From Desulfobulbaceae bacterium (GTDB lineage Bacteria; Desulfobacterota; Desulfobulbia; Desulfobulbales; Desulfocapsaceae), in NCBI GenBank assembly GCA_009773475.1, contig WSXV01000008.1:30341-94340 (forward strand): DNA of 64,000 nt, read 5' to 3'. The notes beneath the pieces are model-generated. The model was not told the origin of the DNA. It saw only the letters and a list, made by a program, of their open reading frames with translations, and did no database searches. Both the position numbers and the translations under genes were made by a program. Below are positions 19,418 through 29,653 of this stretch, in pieces; position 1 is the first letter of the stretch, and each line of letters opens with the position of its first letter.

Positions 19418-20272
19418 ATGCTCCTGGCAATTGATATCGGCAACTCTCACACCGTCCTCGGATTGTTCCACCACGACCAGCTTATCGGGCAATGGCGATT
19501 CCACTCAGACCGGGATCGCACCGAGGATGAGCTGGCCATTCAATGCCATGGACTCTTTTCCCTGATCGGCACGGACATCCGCGAGATTTCCCAGTGCATT
19601 CTGGTCAGCGTGGTGCCAACTCTGGAAAAAATATGGGCTTCCTGGTGCCGGAAGCACCTTTCAGCCCAGTTGGCACAACCGCTTCAAGTGGTGACAGCGG
19701 AGTGGATAAGGCAGCACCTGGCCATCCACACCGAGTATCCCGAAGAGGTCGGGGCCGACCGGCTGGTCAACAGTATTGCCGCCTGGCAGAAATATCAATG
19801 CAAGCTGGTGATTATTGACTTTGGCACCGCCATCACCTTCGATTGCGTGACGGCTGGCGGGGAGTTTATTGGTGGCCTGATCCTGCCGGGGATCAACATT
19901 TCGCTTACGGCCCTCTCGACCCATACCGCCAAATTACCGCCCATTGACCTGAGTGTCGGGCCGGACAAGGTCATTGGCACCAATACCATCCAGGCCATGA
20001 AAAGCGGCGTTCTCCATGGCTATGGGGCCCTGGTGGATGGGCTGATTCAGCGAATTCTGGCGGAGATGCCGGAGTCTCACGAAACATGCAAGGTGATTGC
20101 CACCGGCGGCATGGCCCACCTTATCGTCCCCTACAGCCAGGCCATCTCCGAGGTTGACCCCACCCTCACCCTTTCCGGCCTCCATTTTCTTTCCACCCAT
20201 TGCCGGAGCACTGACCCGGACGAGAGCGGTGCCGCTGATGCCCGCAATAACCCAGGAGCAAATAATGGTTAA
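19418..20272 (+). CDS. coaX: Type III pantothenate kinase
   Basis: MLLAIDIGNSHTVLGLF; VGADRLVNSIAA; IDFGTAITFD; GGLILPGI. Confidence 0.95.
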   Translation: MLLAIDIGNSHTVLGLFHHDQLIGQWRFHSDRDRTEDELAIQCHGLFSLIGTDIREISQCILVSVVPTLEKIWASWCRKHLSAQLAQPLQVVTAEWIRQHLAIHTEYPEEVGADRLVNSIAAWQKYQCKLVIIDFGTAITFDCVTAGGEFIGGLILPGINISLTALSTHTAKLPPIDLSVGPDKVIGTNTIQAMKSGVLHGYGALVDGLIQRILAEMPESHETCKVIATGGMAHLIVPYSQAISEVDPTLTLSGLHFLSTHCRSTDPDESGAADARNNPGANNG

Positions 20273-21200
20273 ATCAGCAATTCCACCAGAAATTCCTGCC
20301 CCGCTCAAGCCCGGCGCGGTCATCGGGATCATCGCTCCAGCAGGCCAGGTCCGCGACCTGGAGGGATTTCAGGCCGGGGTCCAGATCCTTGCAGAGATGG
20401 GATTTGAGGCCAGATTCCCTCGTGAACTCTGGGCCGGGCAGGGGTATCTGGCCGACAGCGATGTCAACCGCGCAGAAGAGCTGAACCGAATGTGGGCCGA
20501 CCCGCAAATCTCAGCCCTTCTTTGCCTGCGCGGCGGCTACGGCTGCCTGCGCATGGCCGGCAGGATTGATCTGACCCAGGTCCGCAATCAGCCCAAATTC
20601 CTCATTGGTTTCTCCGACATCACGGTCCTGCACACCCACCTCTTTCAACAGGCAGGGCTTGTTTCCCTGCACGGGCCCACCCTTTCTACCCTTGCCACCA
20701 GTGACAAAGATTCCCTGGAACGATTCCATCAGTGCCTGACCGGCAAGTGGCGAGCTCCCCTGCAAATAAAGGGGGTGGAAATTTTACGGGGAGGAGATGA
20801 AATCAAAGGCCGTCTCATCGGCGGTAACCTGAGCACCCTGCTCTCCCTGCTGGCCACCCCCTTTGAGCCGGATTTTACCGGGCAGATCCTTTTTCTTGAG
20901 GATGTGGGCGAACCACTCTACCGCATTGACCGCATGCTGACCCAGCTCTGGCTGGCGGGCAGACTGCAGAAGCCTGCCGGGATAATCCTTGGTGATTTCT
21001 CCCTGACCAGGGGGATGGAGACCAACGAAAAAGTCAGCCATCACGAAGCGATATGGGACCGGGTTTTGCAACTCACCGCCGCTACAGGGATTCCGGTGTG
21101 GGGCGGATTCCCCTTTGGGCACGGACCCGCCAACATGGTCCTGCCCCATGGCGCCGAGACAATCATGGACAGCGGAAACGGCAAGCTGTTCTTTCTATAA
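20265..21200 (+). CDS. ldcA: LD-carboxypeptidase (muramoyltetrapeptide carboxypeptidase)
   Basis: MVKSAIPPEIPAPLKPGAVIGIIAPAG; LLCLRGGYGCLRM; LIGFSDIT; overlaps coaX stop. Confidence 0.88.
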   Translation: MVKSAIPPEIPAPLKPGAVIGIIAPAGQVRDLEGFQAGVQILAEMGFEARFPRELWAGQGYLADSDVNRAEELNRMWADPQISALLCLRGGYGCLRMAGRIDLTQVRNQPKFLIGFSDITVLHTHLFQQAGLVSLHGPTLSTLATSDKDSLERFHQCLTGKWRAPLQIKGVEILRGGDEIKGRLIGGNLSTLLSLLATPFEPDFTGQILFLEDVGEPLYRIDRMLTQLWLAGRLQKPAGIILGDFSLTRGMETNEKVSHHEAIWDRVLQLTAATGIPVWGGFPFGHGPANMVLPHGAETIMDSGNGKLFFL

Positions 21201-21236
21201 AAAAAGCCTCCATCAAGGGGATGAACCTCCCCTGCT

Positions 21237-22766
21237 TCACGCCATACGCCGATACTGGATGGCCTCGGCCACATGCCCGAGTTGCAAAGATTCACTGCGA
21301 TCCATGTCGGCAATGGTGCGGGCGATCTTCAAGATCCGATGATAGCCCCGCGCTGAGAGACCAAGCTGCTCCACGCTTTTTTCCAGAAGCCTCGTTGAAG
21401 GCGCGTCCAGGACACAATATTTCCGAATATCTTTAGGCCCCATCTGGCCGTTGCAGAACACCAGCCCCTGACGATCATGGCGCTCGTAGCGTTTTCGCTG
21501 CACCTCGCGGGTTGCATCCACCCGCGCCTTGATATCGGCGGATGATTCCCCCTGCCGCTCGGCGCTCATCTCCTTGAACGGCAACGCCGCCACTTCCAGA
21601 TGGAGATCAATGCGATCGAGCAAGGGCCCGGAAACCCGGCTGGTATAATTGTGAATCTGGGCCGGATTGCAGACGCACTCCTTTCGACTATCCCCATAAA
21701 AGCCGCATGGGCAGGGATTCATAGCCACCGCCAGCACCACCCTGGCCGGAAACTTGAGGCTGAGATTGGCCCGGGCAATGGTCACAGTTCCATCTTCCAG
21801 GGGCTGGCGCAGCACCTCAAGAACATGCTTTTTGAATTCGGGAAGTTCATCGAGAAACAGCACCCCGTTATGGGCCAGCGACACCTCACCCGGACGGGGA
21901 ATCTGACCTCCGCCGATGAGGCCGGCGTCGGAGATGGTATGATGCGGGGAACGAAACGGGCGGGTGGCAATCAGCGGCATATCCTCTGGGAGCAGGCCGA
22001 TAATGGAATAGATCTTCGAGGTTTCCAGGGCCTCGGCAAAACTGAGATCGGGCAGGATGGTGGGAAGACGGCGGGCCAGCATAGTCTTTCCGGAACCAGG
22101 CGGCCCTTTGAGTAAAATATTATGGCCTCCGGAGGCGGCAATTTCCAGAGCCCGCTTCACATGTTCCTGGCCCTTGACCTCATTGAAATCCACATCATAG
22201 TGTCTGGCCCGGGCAAAAGAGGTGGCTGGATCAATATGAAAGGGAAGACACTCCTGCTTGTCAGCAAAAAACTCAACGGCCTGATGCAGGGTATCAATGG
22301 CAATGACATCGATACCATCCACCACCGCCGCCTCCATCTTGTTGGCCTCCGGAACAAGAATCCCCTGCATGCCGAGATCCCGCGCCGCCAGGGTAATGGG
22401 CAACACACCCCGCACCGAACGGACTCCGCCATCAAGGGAAAGCTCGCCAAGCACCCAATAGCGACCCAGCTTATTGCTCTCCAGGGTTCCGGTTGCCGCC
22501 AGAATCCCCAGGGCCATGGGCAGATCAAACCCGGCTCCCCCTTTTTTGATATCCGCCGGCGCCAGATTCACGGTGATTCGACGCTGGGGAAACTCGTAGC
22601 CACAGTTTCTGATCGCCGCCTTGACCCGATCCTTACTCTCGCGTACGCTCCCGTCGGGCAAGCCCACCGTGGTAAAGACCGGCAGCCCCAGGGCAATATC
22701 CACCTCGACTTCCACCGCCAGACCATCCACCCCAGCCACCGCGCCACTTTGTATTTTTGCCAGCAT
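21237..22766 (-). CDS. comM: YifB/ComM family Mg-chelatase-like AAA+ ATPase
   Basis: GPPGSGKTMLARRLPTILP; FRSPHHTISDAGLIGGG; GVLFLDELPEF; MNPCPCGFYGD. Confidence 0.95.
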   Translation of the reverse strand: MLAKIQSGAVAGVDGLAVEVEVDIALGLPVFTTVGLPDGSVRESKDRVKAAIRNCGYEFPQRRITVNLAPADIKKGGAGFDLPMALGILAATGTLESNKLGRYWVLGELSLDGGVRSVRGVLPITLAARDLGMQGILVPEANKMEAAVVDGIDVIAIDTLHQAVEFFADKQECLPFHIDPATSFARARHYDVDFNEVKGQEHVKRALEIAASGGHNILLKGPPGSGKTMLARRLPTILPDLSFAEALETSKIYSIIGLLPEDMPLIATRPFRSPHHTISDAGLIGGGQIPRPGEVSLAHNGVLFLDELPEFKKHVLEVLRQPLEDGTVTIARANLSLKFPARVVLAVAMNPCPCGFYGDSRKECVCNPAQIHNYTSRVSGPLLDRIDLHLEVAALPFKEMSAERQGESSADIKARVDATREVQRKRYERHDRQGLVFCNGQMGPKDIRKYCVLDAPSTRLLEKSVEQLGLSARGYHRILKIARTIADMDRSESLQLGHVAEAIQYRRMA

Positions 22767-23237
22767 GAAATTCTATGGATCCTCGTTGTTTCAAATGGGT
22801 AAGGATGAATGGGGACTGTGCGGAAAATGGCCTACGTTGAGCCTCTCGGAGCCTCAGTTTGCTCCATGAAAAATACAGACCTTTTTCAAAAAGACCGGAT
22901 CGACATCATGACTAACGCCCCCTTGCGGCATTTTTAAGTGCCCAGAATGCTTATAAATGGGACTAACAGCCTATGATACCGAGTTGAATTCATGGCGTCA
23001 CCTTAATTTTTTCAGCATGCACTCCCGTTGTTCCGGAATTCATTTGACTGGTTGACCACTGAATTCCCACGGATATTTCTTCCTCTTTGTTATCATGGAA
23101 CACCTGCTTGATGAGTTCCTGCCCACTCTTAAAGAAGTCTTCCCTTGTTCAACCCCACCTGAAATACTGACCTGTAAATAAAGTAGACAAAACATGAAGT
23201 CCGGTTAGAGTGCGCTGTCAGAAAAAACTCCACAGTA

Positions 23238-23684
23238 TTGCATCTGGGGGGATATGAGGAATACGAGTACGCCAAGGTTTATTGGGAACCGCTTCAAGAT
23301 GAAGGTGTTTTTTTGAAAAATATACTAAAAATCGTAGGGCAAACATTTCTTCTCTGGGTCATTTACTATCTGGGAACCTTGATCGTAAATTATTTCCACA
23401 TCCCGCTGCCGGGCAGTGTGCTGGGCATACTTATCCTGTTTGTCTTGCTGTCCATCGGGGTCATCAAAGAACAGTGGCTGATAGCAGCAGTCAATCCCTT
23501 ACTCAAGCATCTGTCCTTTTTCTTTATTCCCATTGCCGTGGAGTTAATGCAATGGGGAGATTTGTTTATAAAAAAAGGGCACCTCCTGTTTTTACCCCTG
23601 GTGGTCAGCACCCTGGTTGCATTGCTGGCAACAGGCGGAGTCGTTGAACTTCTCACCAAAAGCAACAAACAGGTAAAGGAGTAA
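23238..23684 (+). CDS. CidA/LrgA family membrane protein (true start probably about 23313)
   Basis: GTLIVNYFHIPLPGSVLGILILFVLL; followed by LrgB-like gene. Confidence 0.85.
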   Translation: MHLGGYEEYEYAKVYWEPLQDEGVFLKNILKIVGQTFLLWVIYYLGTLIVNYFHIPLPGSVLGILILFVLLSIGVIKEQWLIAAVNPLLKHLSFFFIPIAVELMQWGDLFIKKGHLLFLPLVVSTLVALLATGGVVELLTKSNKQVKE

Positions 23685-23689
23685 TCGAC

Positions 23690-24379
23690 ATGCAGAGTTT
23701 AACCATGACAGCGTTTACCATATTGCTCACCATCGGCATTTATTTCATCAGCCTGAGAATCTATCAGAAGATAAAAATACCGTTTTTGACCCCTCTGCTG
23801 ATCAGCACGACGGCCATCATCCTTGTCTTGATCTCTTCGGGCATCACATTTGAACAGTACAAGCCCGGCAAGTCTATTATGACCTTCTTACTGGGCCCGG
23901 CCACAGTCGGACTGGCCCTGCCACTTTATCTGAACCGGCAACTTCTGCGCAAAATGCTTCTTCCCATACTGCTTGGGATTGTCTGCGGTTCCATCTCTAC
24001 CGTAACCACCGCCGTGGTCCTGGCCAAGCTGAGTGGACTTGATGCATTGCTGGTGACCTCCATGGCCACTAAATCAATAACTGCCCCCATTGCCATCGAG
24101 ATCTCCCGGATTATCGGCGGCGACCCGGCCATTGCCGTTGCCTTCGTGGTTTTTACCGGCACGCTCGGTTCGATGATCGGCGCCAGCTTCCTTTCCCTCT
24201 GCAAAATCAACACCCCCGTCGCCCGAGGGCTCGCCATGGGCCTTGCCGCTCACGGCCAAGGCACGGCCACGATCCTGCATGAAGGACAACTTCAGGGAGC
24301 AATGGCAGGAGTGGCCATGGCCTTGTCGGCGATTTTCGTTTCATTTATTGCCCCGTTTTATATCCCCTGGCTTTTGTGA
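23690..24379 (+). CDS. LrgB/CidB family membrane protein
   Basis: FLLGPATVGLALPLY; MATKSITAPIAIEIS; LAMGLAAHGQGTA. Confidence 0.93.
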   Translation: MQSLTMTAFTILLTIGIYFISLRIYQKIKIPFLTPLLISTTAIILVLISSGITFEQYKPGKSIMTFLLGPATVGLALPLYLNRQLLRKMLLPILLGIVCGSISTVTTAVVLAKLSGLDALLVTSMATKSITAPIAIEISRIIGGDPAIAVAFVVFTGTLGSMIGASFLSLCKINTPVARGLAMGLAAHGQGTATILHEGQLQGAMAGVAMALSAIFVSFIAPFYIPWLL

Positions 24380-24525
24380 AAAGGGGGCAGCTTATCTGGT
24401 TTGAGCAGGCGCGGAATGGATTCGAAAAGGAGATTGGCAGGAAGGGTTTGTAAGTTTGCTCAATGAGAGAGCTATATACTGTAGAAAGCAACGAGGACTC
24501 AGGATTTTCAAGAGTCAAATCAAAA

Positions 24526-24954
24526 CTAAGCGGAGTGATATTCCCGGATAAGGGCCTCAATTCCAGCCACCTGCTCTTTGGAAAGGGTGCCGAACCTGAC
24601 ACCTCTTCGACGGATTTTAACGGGATCGTCTTTCTGGTCAGCCAGAACTTTGTAAATAGGATGGTTCTTGTCAGTGACTTCCGCATCATAGGTGGTGACC
24701 AGAGCGACGTTCTCCACATTATGCCTGTCACCAAAAAGCGTAAAAAGTTCAGGACTATCCTGCGGCCAGCCGTCCTCTTCATGGTAGAAAAAAGCAAGCC
24801 CACCCGTGCTGATATCAACGATTAAACCCGGAAGCACCATGGGATCACTCCGAAATACTGCAAAAGAGCCGAGCTCAACCTCATAACGGATACTCGTTCT
24901 CTTGTTCTGGTCTGTCTGTTCTGGTCTCATGATCTGCCCTGTAGATAAAATCAC
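24526..24954 (-). CDS. PilZ domain-like protein
   Basis: RTSIRYEVELGSFAVF...GLIVDISTGGLAFFY...IRRRGVRFGTLSKEQ. Confidence 0.7.
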   Translation of the reverse strand: MILSTGQIMRPEQTDQNKRTSIRYEVELGSFAVFRSDPMVLPGLIVDISTGGLAFFYHEEDGWPQDSPELFTLFGDRHNVENVALVTTYDAEVTDKNHPIYKVLADQKDDPVKIRRRGVRFGTLSKEQVAGIEALIREYHSA

Positions 24955-25210
24955 ATTTTCAACGCATCCGCCAACCCTTCCAGGTCACCCTGATTTTCCC
25001 CTATATACCCTATTCATCTTTCAAAGTCCAAGTTGAATCATGGAGTTCCGTACCCCCTTGCGGAAGTTACCAAAACACCATTCGCAGAGACAATGAATAT
25101 TAAAGCAGTAATGGCAAGCTCATCAAATATTTTGGAAAAATATTGACGCCCAGTGCCTTTATCTTTTTTCAGAATGACATAAGTATAAGCAGATAAGGGG
25201 AATGTCAGAA

Positions 25211-25317
25211 TAAAAAGGTCGGAATAAATTTAAATCTTGATTCAGCATACGAAAAAGCATAGGCTCACTCCTGGGTAAATTTTTGTGAACAAATTTAACT
25301 CTGCCCCCTTTAACTCA
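25211..25317. repeat. REP/MITE-like element related to the sequence upstream of the RAYT transposase
   Basis: 76-nt ungapped alignment 25217-25292 to 29565-29640; left end aaaaaggtcggaataaattt and right end aaatttaactctgccccctt form imperfect inverted ends. Confidence 0.65.
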
Positions 25318-25423
25318 ATCATTCTTAAGCTAATTGCTATCTTTGCGATTTGAATCTGAATTGTTAGGACTGAGAATGATACAATCATCCAGGATGAAGA
25401 TGTTTATTTAAGGAAAATTCATT

Positions 25424-25909
25424 ATGACATTATGCCCATGTGGTTCAACACGCGCCTTTGACGAGTGTTGCGGTCCAATTATAGCTGGAGCCCCTGCCTC
25501 TACAGCTGAAGCCTTAATGCGCTCGCGCTATACCGCTTTTGCCAATCGAACGCTGGATCACGTTGAGCGTACGCATGCGCCTGAGGTTCGTGATGATTTT
25601 AATCGCGCTGAAGCAGAGCGTCTGGCCGAAGAATGTGAATGGAAGAGTTTGGAGATACGTAGAGCAACTGAAACAGGCGATACCGCCGAGATTGAGTTTG
25701 TGGTGCAATTTCGCCGGGAACAGCACACCATAACCCAGGCAGCAACATCTTGTTTTCGTCGTGACAATGGTCAGTGGCTGTATATCAGCAATACCCTGAA
25801 TCCACAAATCACCCAGCACGTTACGAAAGTCGGGCGGAACGATCCTTGTCCTTGTAATTCTGGCAAAAAAGCCAAAAAATGCTGTGGCACAACCACGGAG
25901 CTGAAGTAA
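25424..25909 (+). CDS. YchJ family SEC-C motif protein
   Basis: LCPCGSTRAFDECCGPIIAG; ALMRSRYTAF; NDPCPCNSGKKAKKCCG. Confidence 0.93.
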   Translation: MTLCPCGSTRAFDECCGPIIAGAPASTAEALMRSRYTAFANRTLDHVERTHAPEVRDDFNRAEAERLAEECEWKSLEIRRATETGDTAEIEFVVQFRREQHTITQAATSCFRRDNGQWLYISNTLNPQITQHVTKVGRNDPCPCNSGKKAKKCCGTTTELK

Positions 25910-25911
25910 GT

Positions 25912-26682
25912 ATGGCACGGGTAAAGCATTTTCAGTGTACCGAATGCGGCATGTGTTGCTATGGACAATTGCCTTTAACATGCAAGGATGCGTTTGCGAA
26001 TGCCTCCCGCTTTCCTTTGTGTTTTGTATGGACGCCACTGCGACAGGGCAGTAAGGATTATCCGCTGGTGGCCACTCTTGGAACCACCATTAAACTGACT
26101 GGCCGTAAAGAGCTCGCCGTTCTAATTACACCGACGGCCTACATTCCTTCTTCTTTTCCCTGTCCTGCTTTAGGTGACGACAATCTCTGCAGCATCCACA
26201 GCAATAAACCCTCTCGCTGTAAGACGATGCCCTTTTATCCGTATCGTGAGGAACGCTACCAAGCTGAGCTACTAACACCACGCCAAAGCTGGGCATGCGA
26301 TACATCAACGGCAGCACCTCTGGTTTTTCAGGACAATGCAATCGTTTTTCGTAACGATTTTGATAATGAGAGGCAGGAGTTGTTAGAACAAGTCCCCATT
26401 TTACGGCGCTACGCTGATTACATGCTGAAGTATTCAGCCTCACTTGTGAATAATTTGATACATGCATCAAGCAAAGTCAAAGCGGGGCATGTCATCACTA
26501 GCCTCTCTTCTTTTTTGACAGCCTCCAAGAATGCAGATGCGAAACACATTGCACAGCTGCAATTACCGCTACTTAAAGACTATATGGCAAAAACAGCAGG
26601 GGATGTAAAGTTGGCCGAGTTTCATAGAAATTACTTAAATTGGTCAAAAGAAATGGCTTATTTGTCGCAAGCTCAAAGTTAA
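25912..26682 (+). CDS. YkgJ-like cysteine cluster (CxxCxxCC-type) protein
   Basis: FQCTECGMCCYGQLPL; CPALGDDNLCSIHSNKPSRCKTMPFYP. Confidence 0.85.
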   Translation: MARVKHFQCTECGMCCYGQLPLTCKDAFANASRFPLCFVWTPLRQGSKDYPLVATLGTTIKLTGRKELAVLITPTAYIPSSFPCPALGDDNLCSIHSNKPSRCKTMPFYPYREERYQAELLTPRQSWACDTSTAAPLVFQDNAIVFRNDFDNERQELLEQVPILRRYADYMLKYSASLVNNLIHASSKVKAGHVITSLSSFLTASKNADAKHIAQLQLPLLKDYMAKTAGDVKLAEFHRNYLNWSKEMAYLSQAQS

Positions 26683-26725
26683 AATTGAGTTTTCCCATCT
26701 CTGGCGCATTATGCGCTATGAGTAT

Positions 26726-26776
26726 AAAAGGGTGCAGAACAATTTTCACAAATTTAACTCTGACCCTTTTAACTCA
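26726..26776. repeat. Short REP-like palindromic element
   Basis: aaaagggtgcaga ... tctgaccctttt inverted ends; shares acaaatttaactctg.ccc.tttaactca with 25289-25317. Confidence 0.55.
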
Positions 26777-26817
26777 GGATGCGGATGGCCGAGAAGTTAT
26801 TGTTGAACAACTTCTCG

Positions 26818-27237
26818 TTACTCGGTCATATTTGATAAATATTCATTGATATCATGTGTTACTTTATCAAGATCTTTTAAATCGCACTCCCACACGATTA
26901 AAACATCCCAGCCAAGTGCCCTTAATTCAGCTTGGACTCTTATGTCTCTTTCGATGTTTTTTCTTATCTTAAGACTCCAGTATTCAATGTTTGCTTTGGG
27001 TGTTCTCTTCCCTCTGGAGCAGTCGTGGGCGTGCCAGAAGCAACCGTGAACGAAGATAACTTTTTTGCGGGAAGGGAAAACTAGATCGGGTTTTCCTGGA
27101 AGGTCTTTTCGGTGAAGCCGAAAGCGGAATCCGAGATGATGCGCCAGCGAGCGGACCTTAAGCTCGGGAGATGTGTTTTTGCCCCGAACCTGACTCATGA
27201 TCCAGCTTCGTTTTTCTGTAGAGAAAACATCGCTCAT
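26818..27237 (-). CDS. vsr: Very short patch repair endonuclease
   Basis: MSDVFSTEKRSWIMSQVRGKNTSPELKVRSLAHHLGFRFRLHRKDLPGKPDLVFPSRKKVIFVHGCFWHAHDC. Confidence 0.96.
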   Translation of the reverse strand: MSDVFSTEKRSWIMSQVRGKNTSPELKVRSLAHHLGFRFRLHRKDLPGKPDLVFPSRKKVIFVHGCFWHAHDCSRGKRTPKANIEYWSLKIRKNIERDIRVQAELRALGWDVLIVWECDLKDLDKVTHDINEYLSNMTE

Positions 27238-28160
27238 CGAGCGACATCAATTCGCAGGCTTGGATCAGTTTCGCATTCATCTACGATAGTGTTATATTCG
27301 GTAATCAGTTGCTCCGTTGTGGTCCGGCGACCCGCTTGAGCGAATTTGCCAATTTCATAGAGATTGCCAGCTATGAATTGTTCCACCTCGAACACATCAA
27401 GCCTTTCGGCCATGTCGGCCTGTTCAGCCAATACCTCGGCGATTAATGTGCCGCGGTTGGTAGTGATGATAACAGGTTTCATGCCATTGTCCAGATTCCT
27501 TCTGCACTTTCGGATCAGCGCCTCAGAAGGAGACGTGGTTACATGAATCGCCACGTCCTCGACAATAAAATCACCCTCTCGACCTGAAACATCGTCAGCG
27601 ACACTCGCCCCATGGTGCTGAAGTGGCGGAATAAGCAGCAGGTTGAGCTTGGCACCGATCAGATGCTGCAACATGGTTCCTAAGAATGTCGAACCATTGG
27701 ATTTAGCTTGGCGTTTCTCAGCCTGCGACAGCAAGTCGCGTATTACAGCCCGCAGGGACTTTGAGGTGTCGAATCGTAATACGAATGGCTTGCCTGAGAA
27801 GAACTCCCTGACGCGCTCAATCCACCATTCCTCTACCTGTTCAAAGTTGATAGGGTTTTCCTCATAAAGGTCATTCAGAAACGCAACATATTTCCTCATG
27901 TTACCCACACTCCCTCTGCTCGTTCGGCCACCTTCTTCGGCAAGAACGCGTTTAATACCATGATCCTTCAAAATAGACTGAACTGCCGATTTGCCTAAGC
28001 CCATGACCTGACCGCCCCCATCAGTCAACAAGGTTTCTGGTACAAGCGGCATTCCAAGTTTTCTACCATGACGTGTTACAACTAGCGCAACGCAAAGTGG
28101 CCCCTTTCCCCTCATGCAATTTTTCTCTGCAAATTCCTTCAGTTTTTCATTGCTGTGCAT
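27234..28160 (-). CDS. DUF4928-like protein, probable restriction endonuclease partner
   Basis: Overlaps both the C5 methyltransferase and vsr; MPLVPETLLTDGGGQVMGLGKSAVQSIL; IEDVAIHVTTSPSEALIRKC. Confidence 0.7.
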   Translation of the reverse strand: MHSNEKLKEFAEKNCMRGKGPLCVALVVTRHGRKLGMPLVPETLLTDGGGQVMGLGKSAVQSILKDHGIKRVLAEEGGRTSRGSVGNMRKYVAFLNDLYEENPINFEQVEEWWIERVREFFSGKPFVLRFDTSKSLRAVIRDLLSQAEKRQAKSNGSTFLGTMLQHLIGAKLNLLLIPPLQHHGASVADDVSGREGDFIVEDVAIHVTTSPSEALIRKCRRNLDNGMKPVIITTNRGTLIAEVLAEQADMAERLDVFEVEQFIAGNLYEIGKFAQAGRRTTTEQLITEYNTIVDECETDPSLRIDVAR

Positions 28161-29262
28161 AAGAATCTCTTTTATTTATTAGTTCTGCGAGCGGGGACAG
28201 CAGCTTTTCAGCAAGATACCGGGCAACCGGGACGGCTACTGCATCACCCATCGCCTTGTAGCCGTCATTATAAGTACCGGGGAGCTTATAGCTTTTGGGC
28301 GCACCCATCAGGTCCGCGGCTTCCCTAATCGTCAAGAGGCGGGTTTTGAAAGAACCATTTTCCCTGATAACCAAGAATTGCCTGCTGCTTCCCCCTCCTG
28401 GCGTTCTCAGGCATCCAGCGACACCATCGAAACGTAACTCCAAAACCTGCTTGCCATGCCTAATACGTTTATAGCCTGGAAACACGCATCTGCCGTTTTG
28501 GGAAGCAGCCATCAGTTGTTCACGGTGTTTTTCCGGGACTAGACTCAATAGATGCTCATGTTTTTCCTGTTCATTGCAAGGGGCGGCGTATTCTATCAAA
28601 TCGTCCAACATTTTCTCTCTGGCGTTGGGTTCTGGCAGGTTCCACCACAGCCAATTTTTAAGACCTTCAGCGACCTTGACTATCGCTGAGGGGTGGCACC
28701 AGATCGGATGTTCGGTTTGAAACTGTTCGGTTGGAATCCCCGCATCCACGGCAATGACAAAGACCCGTTTCCGTGATTGTGGCACCCAGTAGGAAGAATC
28801 AATTACAACCGCGCCAACCTTATATCCCCTTTCCAATAAAGCGTTGTGAAGCTTTCGGTAATGCTCCCCTTTTGCGGCCGATACCAGCCCAACGACGTTT
28901 TCTGCGACCACTAGAGGCGGTTTTTTCTGGAGCTCGTCCATTACCCGAAGCCATTGCCACACTAGCCCACTACGTGAGCTGGAAAGACCTCCCATGTTTC
29001 CAGCCAGAGAAAGATCCTGACAAGGAAAGCTTCCCCAAGATAATAAAGCCGTTGGAAGTTCATCTCCACGAACTTGTTCTATAGACCCAAGATGGAAAGT
29101 TTTTTTCTCATGGTTTGCACAAAAGACTTTTGCCTTTTTTTCACAAATATCATTTGCCCATATCGTTTTAAAGAAACCTTTCAGTCCTTCAGAAACTAGC
29201 CCACTACCTGCGAAGAATTCAAGGCAAGTTGGTATTATTTTGTCTTCCTGCATTTGAAACAC
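28147..29262 (-). CDS. DNA (cytosine-5)-methyltransferase
   Basis: CLEFFAGSGLVSEGLKG; SWGSFPCQDLSLAGN; VVAENVVGLV; YKAMGDAVAVPVARYLAEKL. Confidence 0.95.
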   Translation of the reverse strand: MFQMQEDKIIPTCLEFFAGSGLVSEGLKGFFKTIWANDICEKKAKVFCANHEKKTFHLGSIEQVRGDELPTALLSWGSFPCQDLSLAGNMGGLSSSRSGLVWQWLRVMDELQKKPPLVVAENVVGLVSAAKGEHYRKLHNALLERGYKVGAVVIDSSYWVPQSRKRVFVIAVDAGIPTEQFQTEHPIWCHPSAIVKVAEGLKNWLWWNLPEPNAREKMLDDLIEYAAPCNEQEKHEHLLSLVPEKHREQLMAASQNGRCVFPGYKRIRHGKQVLELRFDGVAGCLRTPGGGSSRQFLVIRENGSFKTRLLTIREAADLMGAPKSYKLPGTYNDGYKAMGDAVAVPVARYLAEKLLSPLAELINKRDSYAQQ

Positions 29263-29538
29263 CTACAATAATGAGCGAGTGATAATATTTGATTTGTTTC
29301 TTCTTTTGTAATTTTAATCAGAACAAGCAATATCTTTCTGAAAATTGGCACCTTTGGTCAAACAAAAAGACATCTACTCCGTGTGGTCAATCACTACATA
29401 GTAGCAATAAGTATGTACAATACAAGCAGAGATCAATCAAGCAACCAAAGAATAGCTTTTGGTTACTATCGGTTGGCAAGGATGCTGCCTCACAAACTTA
29501 TTCTGCTGATTTTCGACTCGTCCGGGTGGCTCACTTTG

Positions 29539-29640
29539 GGCGGAAAAGGGGTCGGCGGAAAAGGGGTCAGATTAAATTTAAATATTGCTCCAAGATACGA
29601 AAAAGCATAAACTCACACATGGTTAATCTTTCATAAACAA
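29539..29640. repeat. RAYT-adjacent repeat: tandem 15-mer (ggcggaaaaggggtc x2) then REP-like block
   Basis: Exact 15-bp tandem duplication 29539-29568; block 29565-29640 recurs at 25217-25292. Confidence 0.7.
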
Positions 29641-29653
29641 TAGTGAGAAAATA

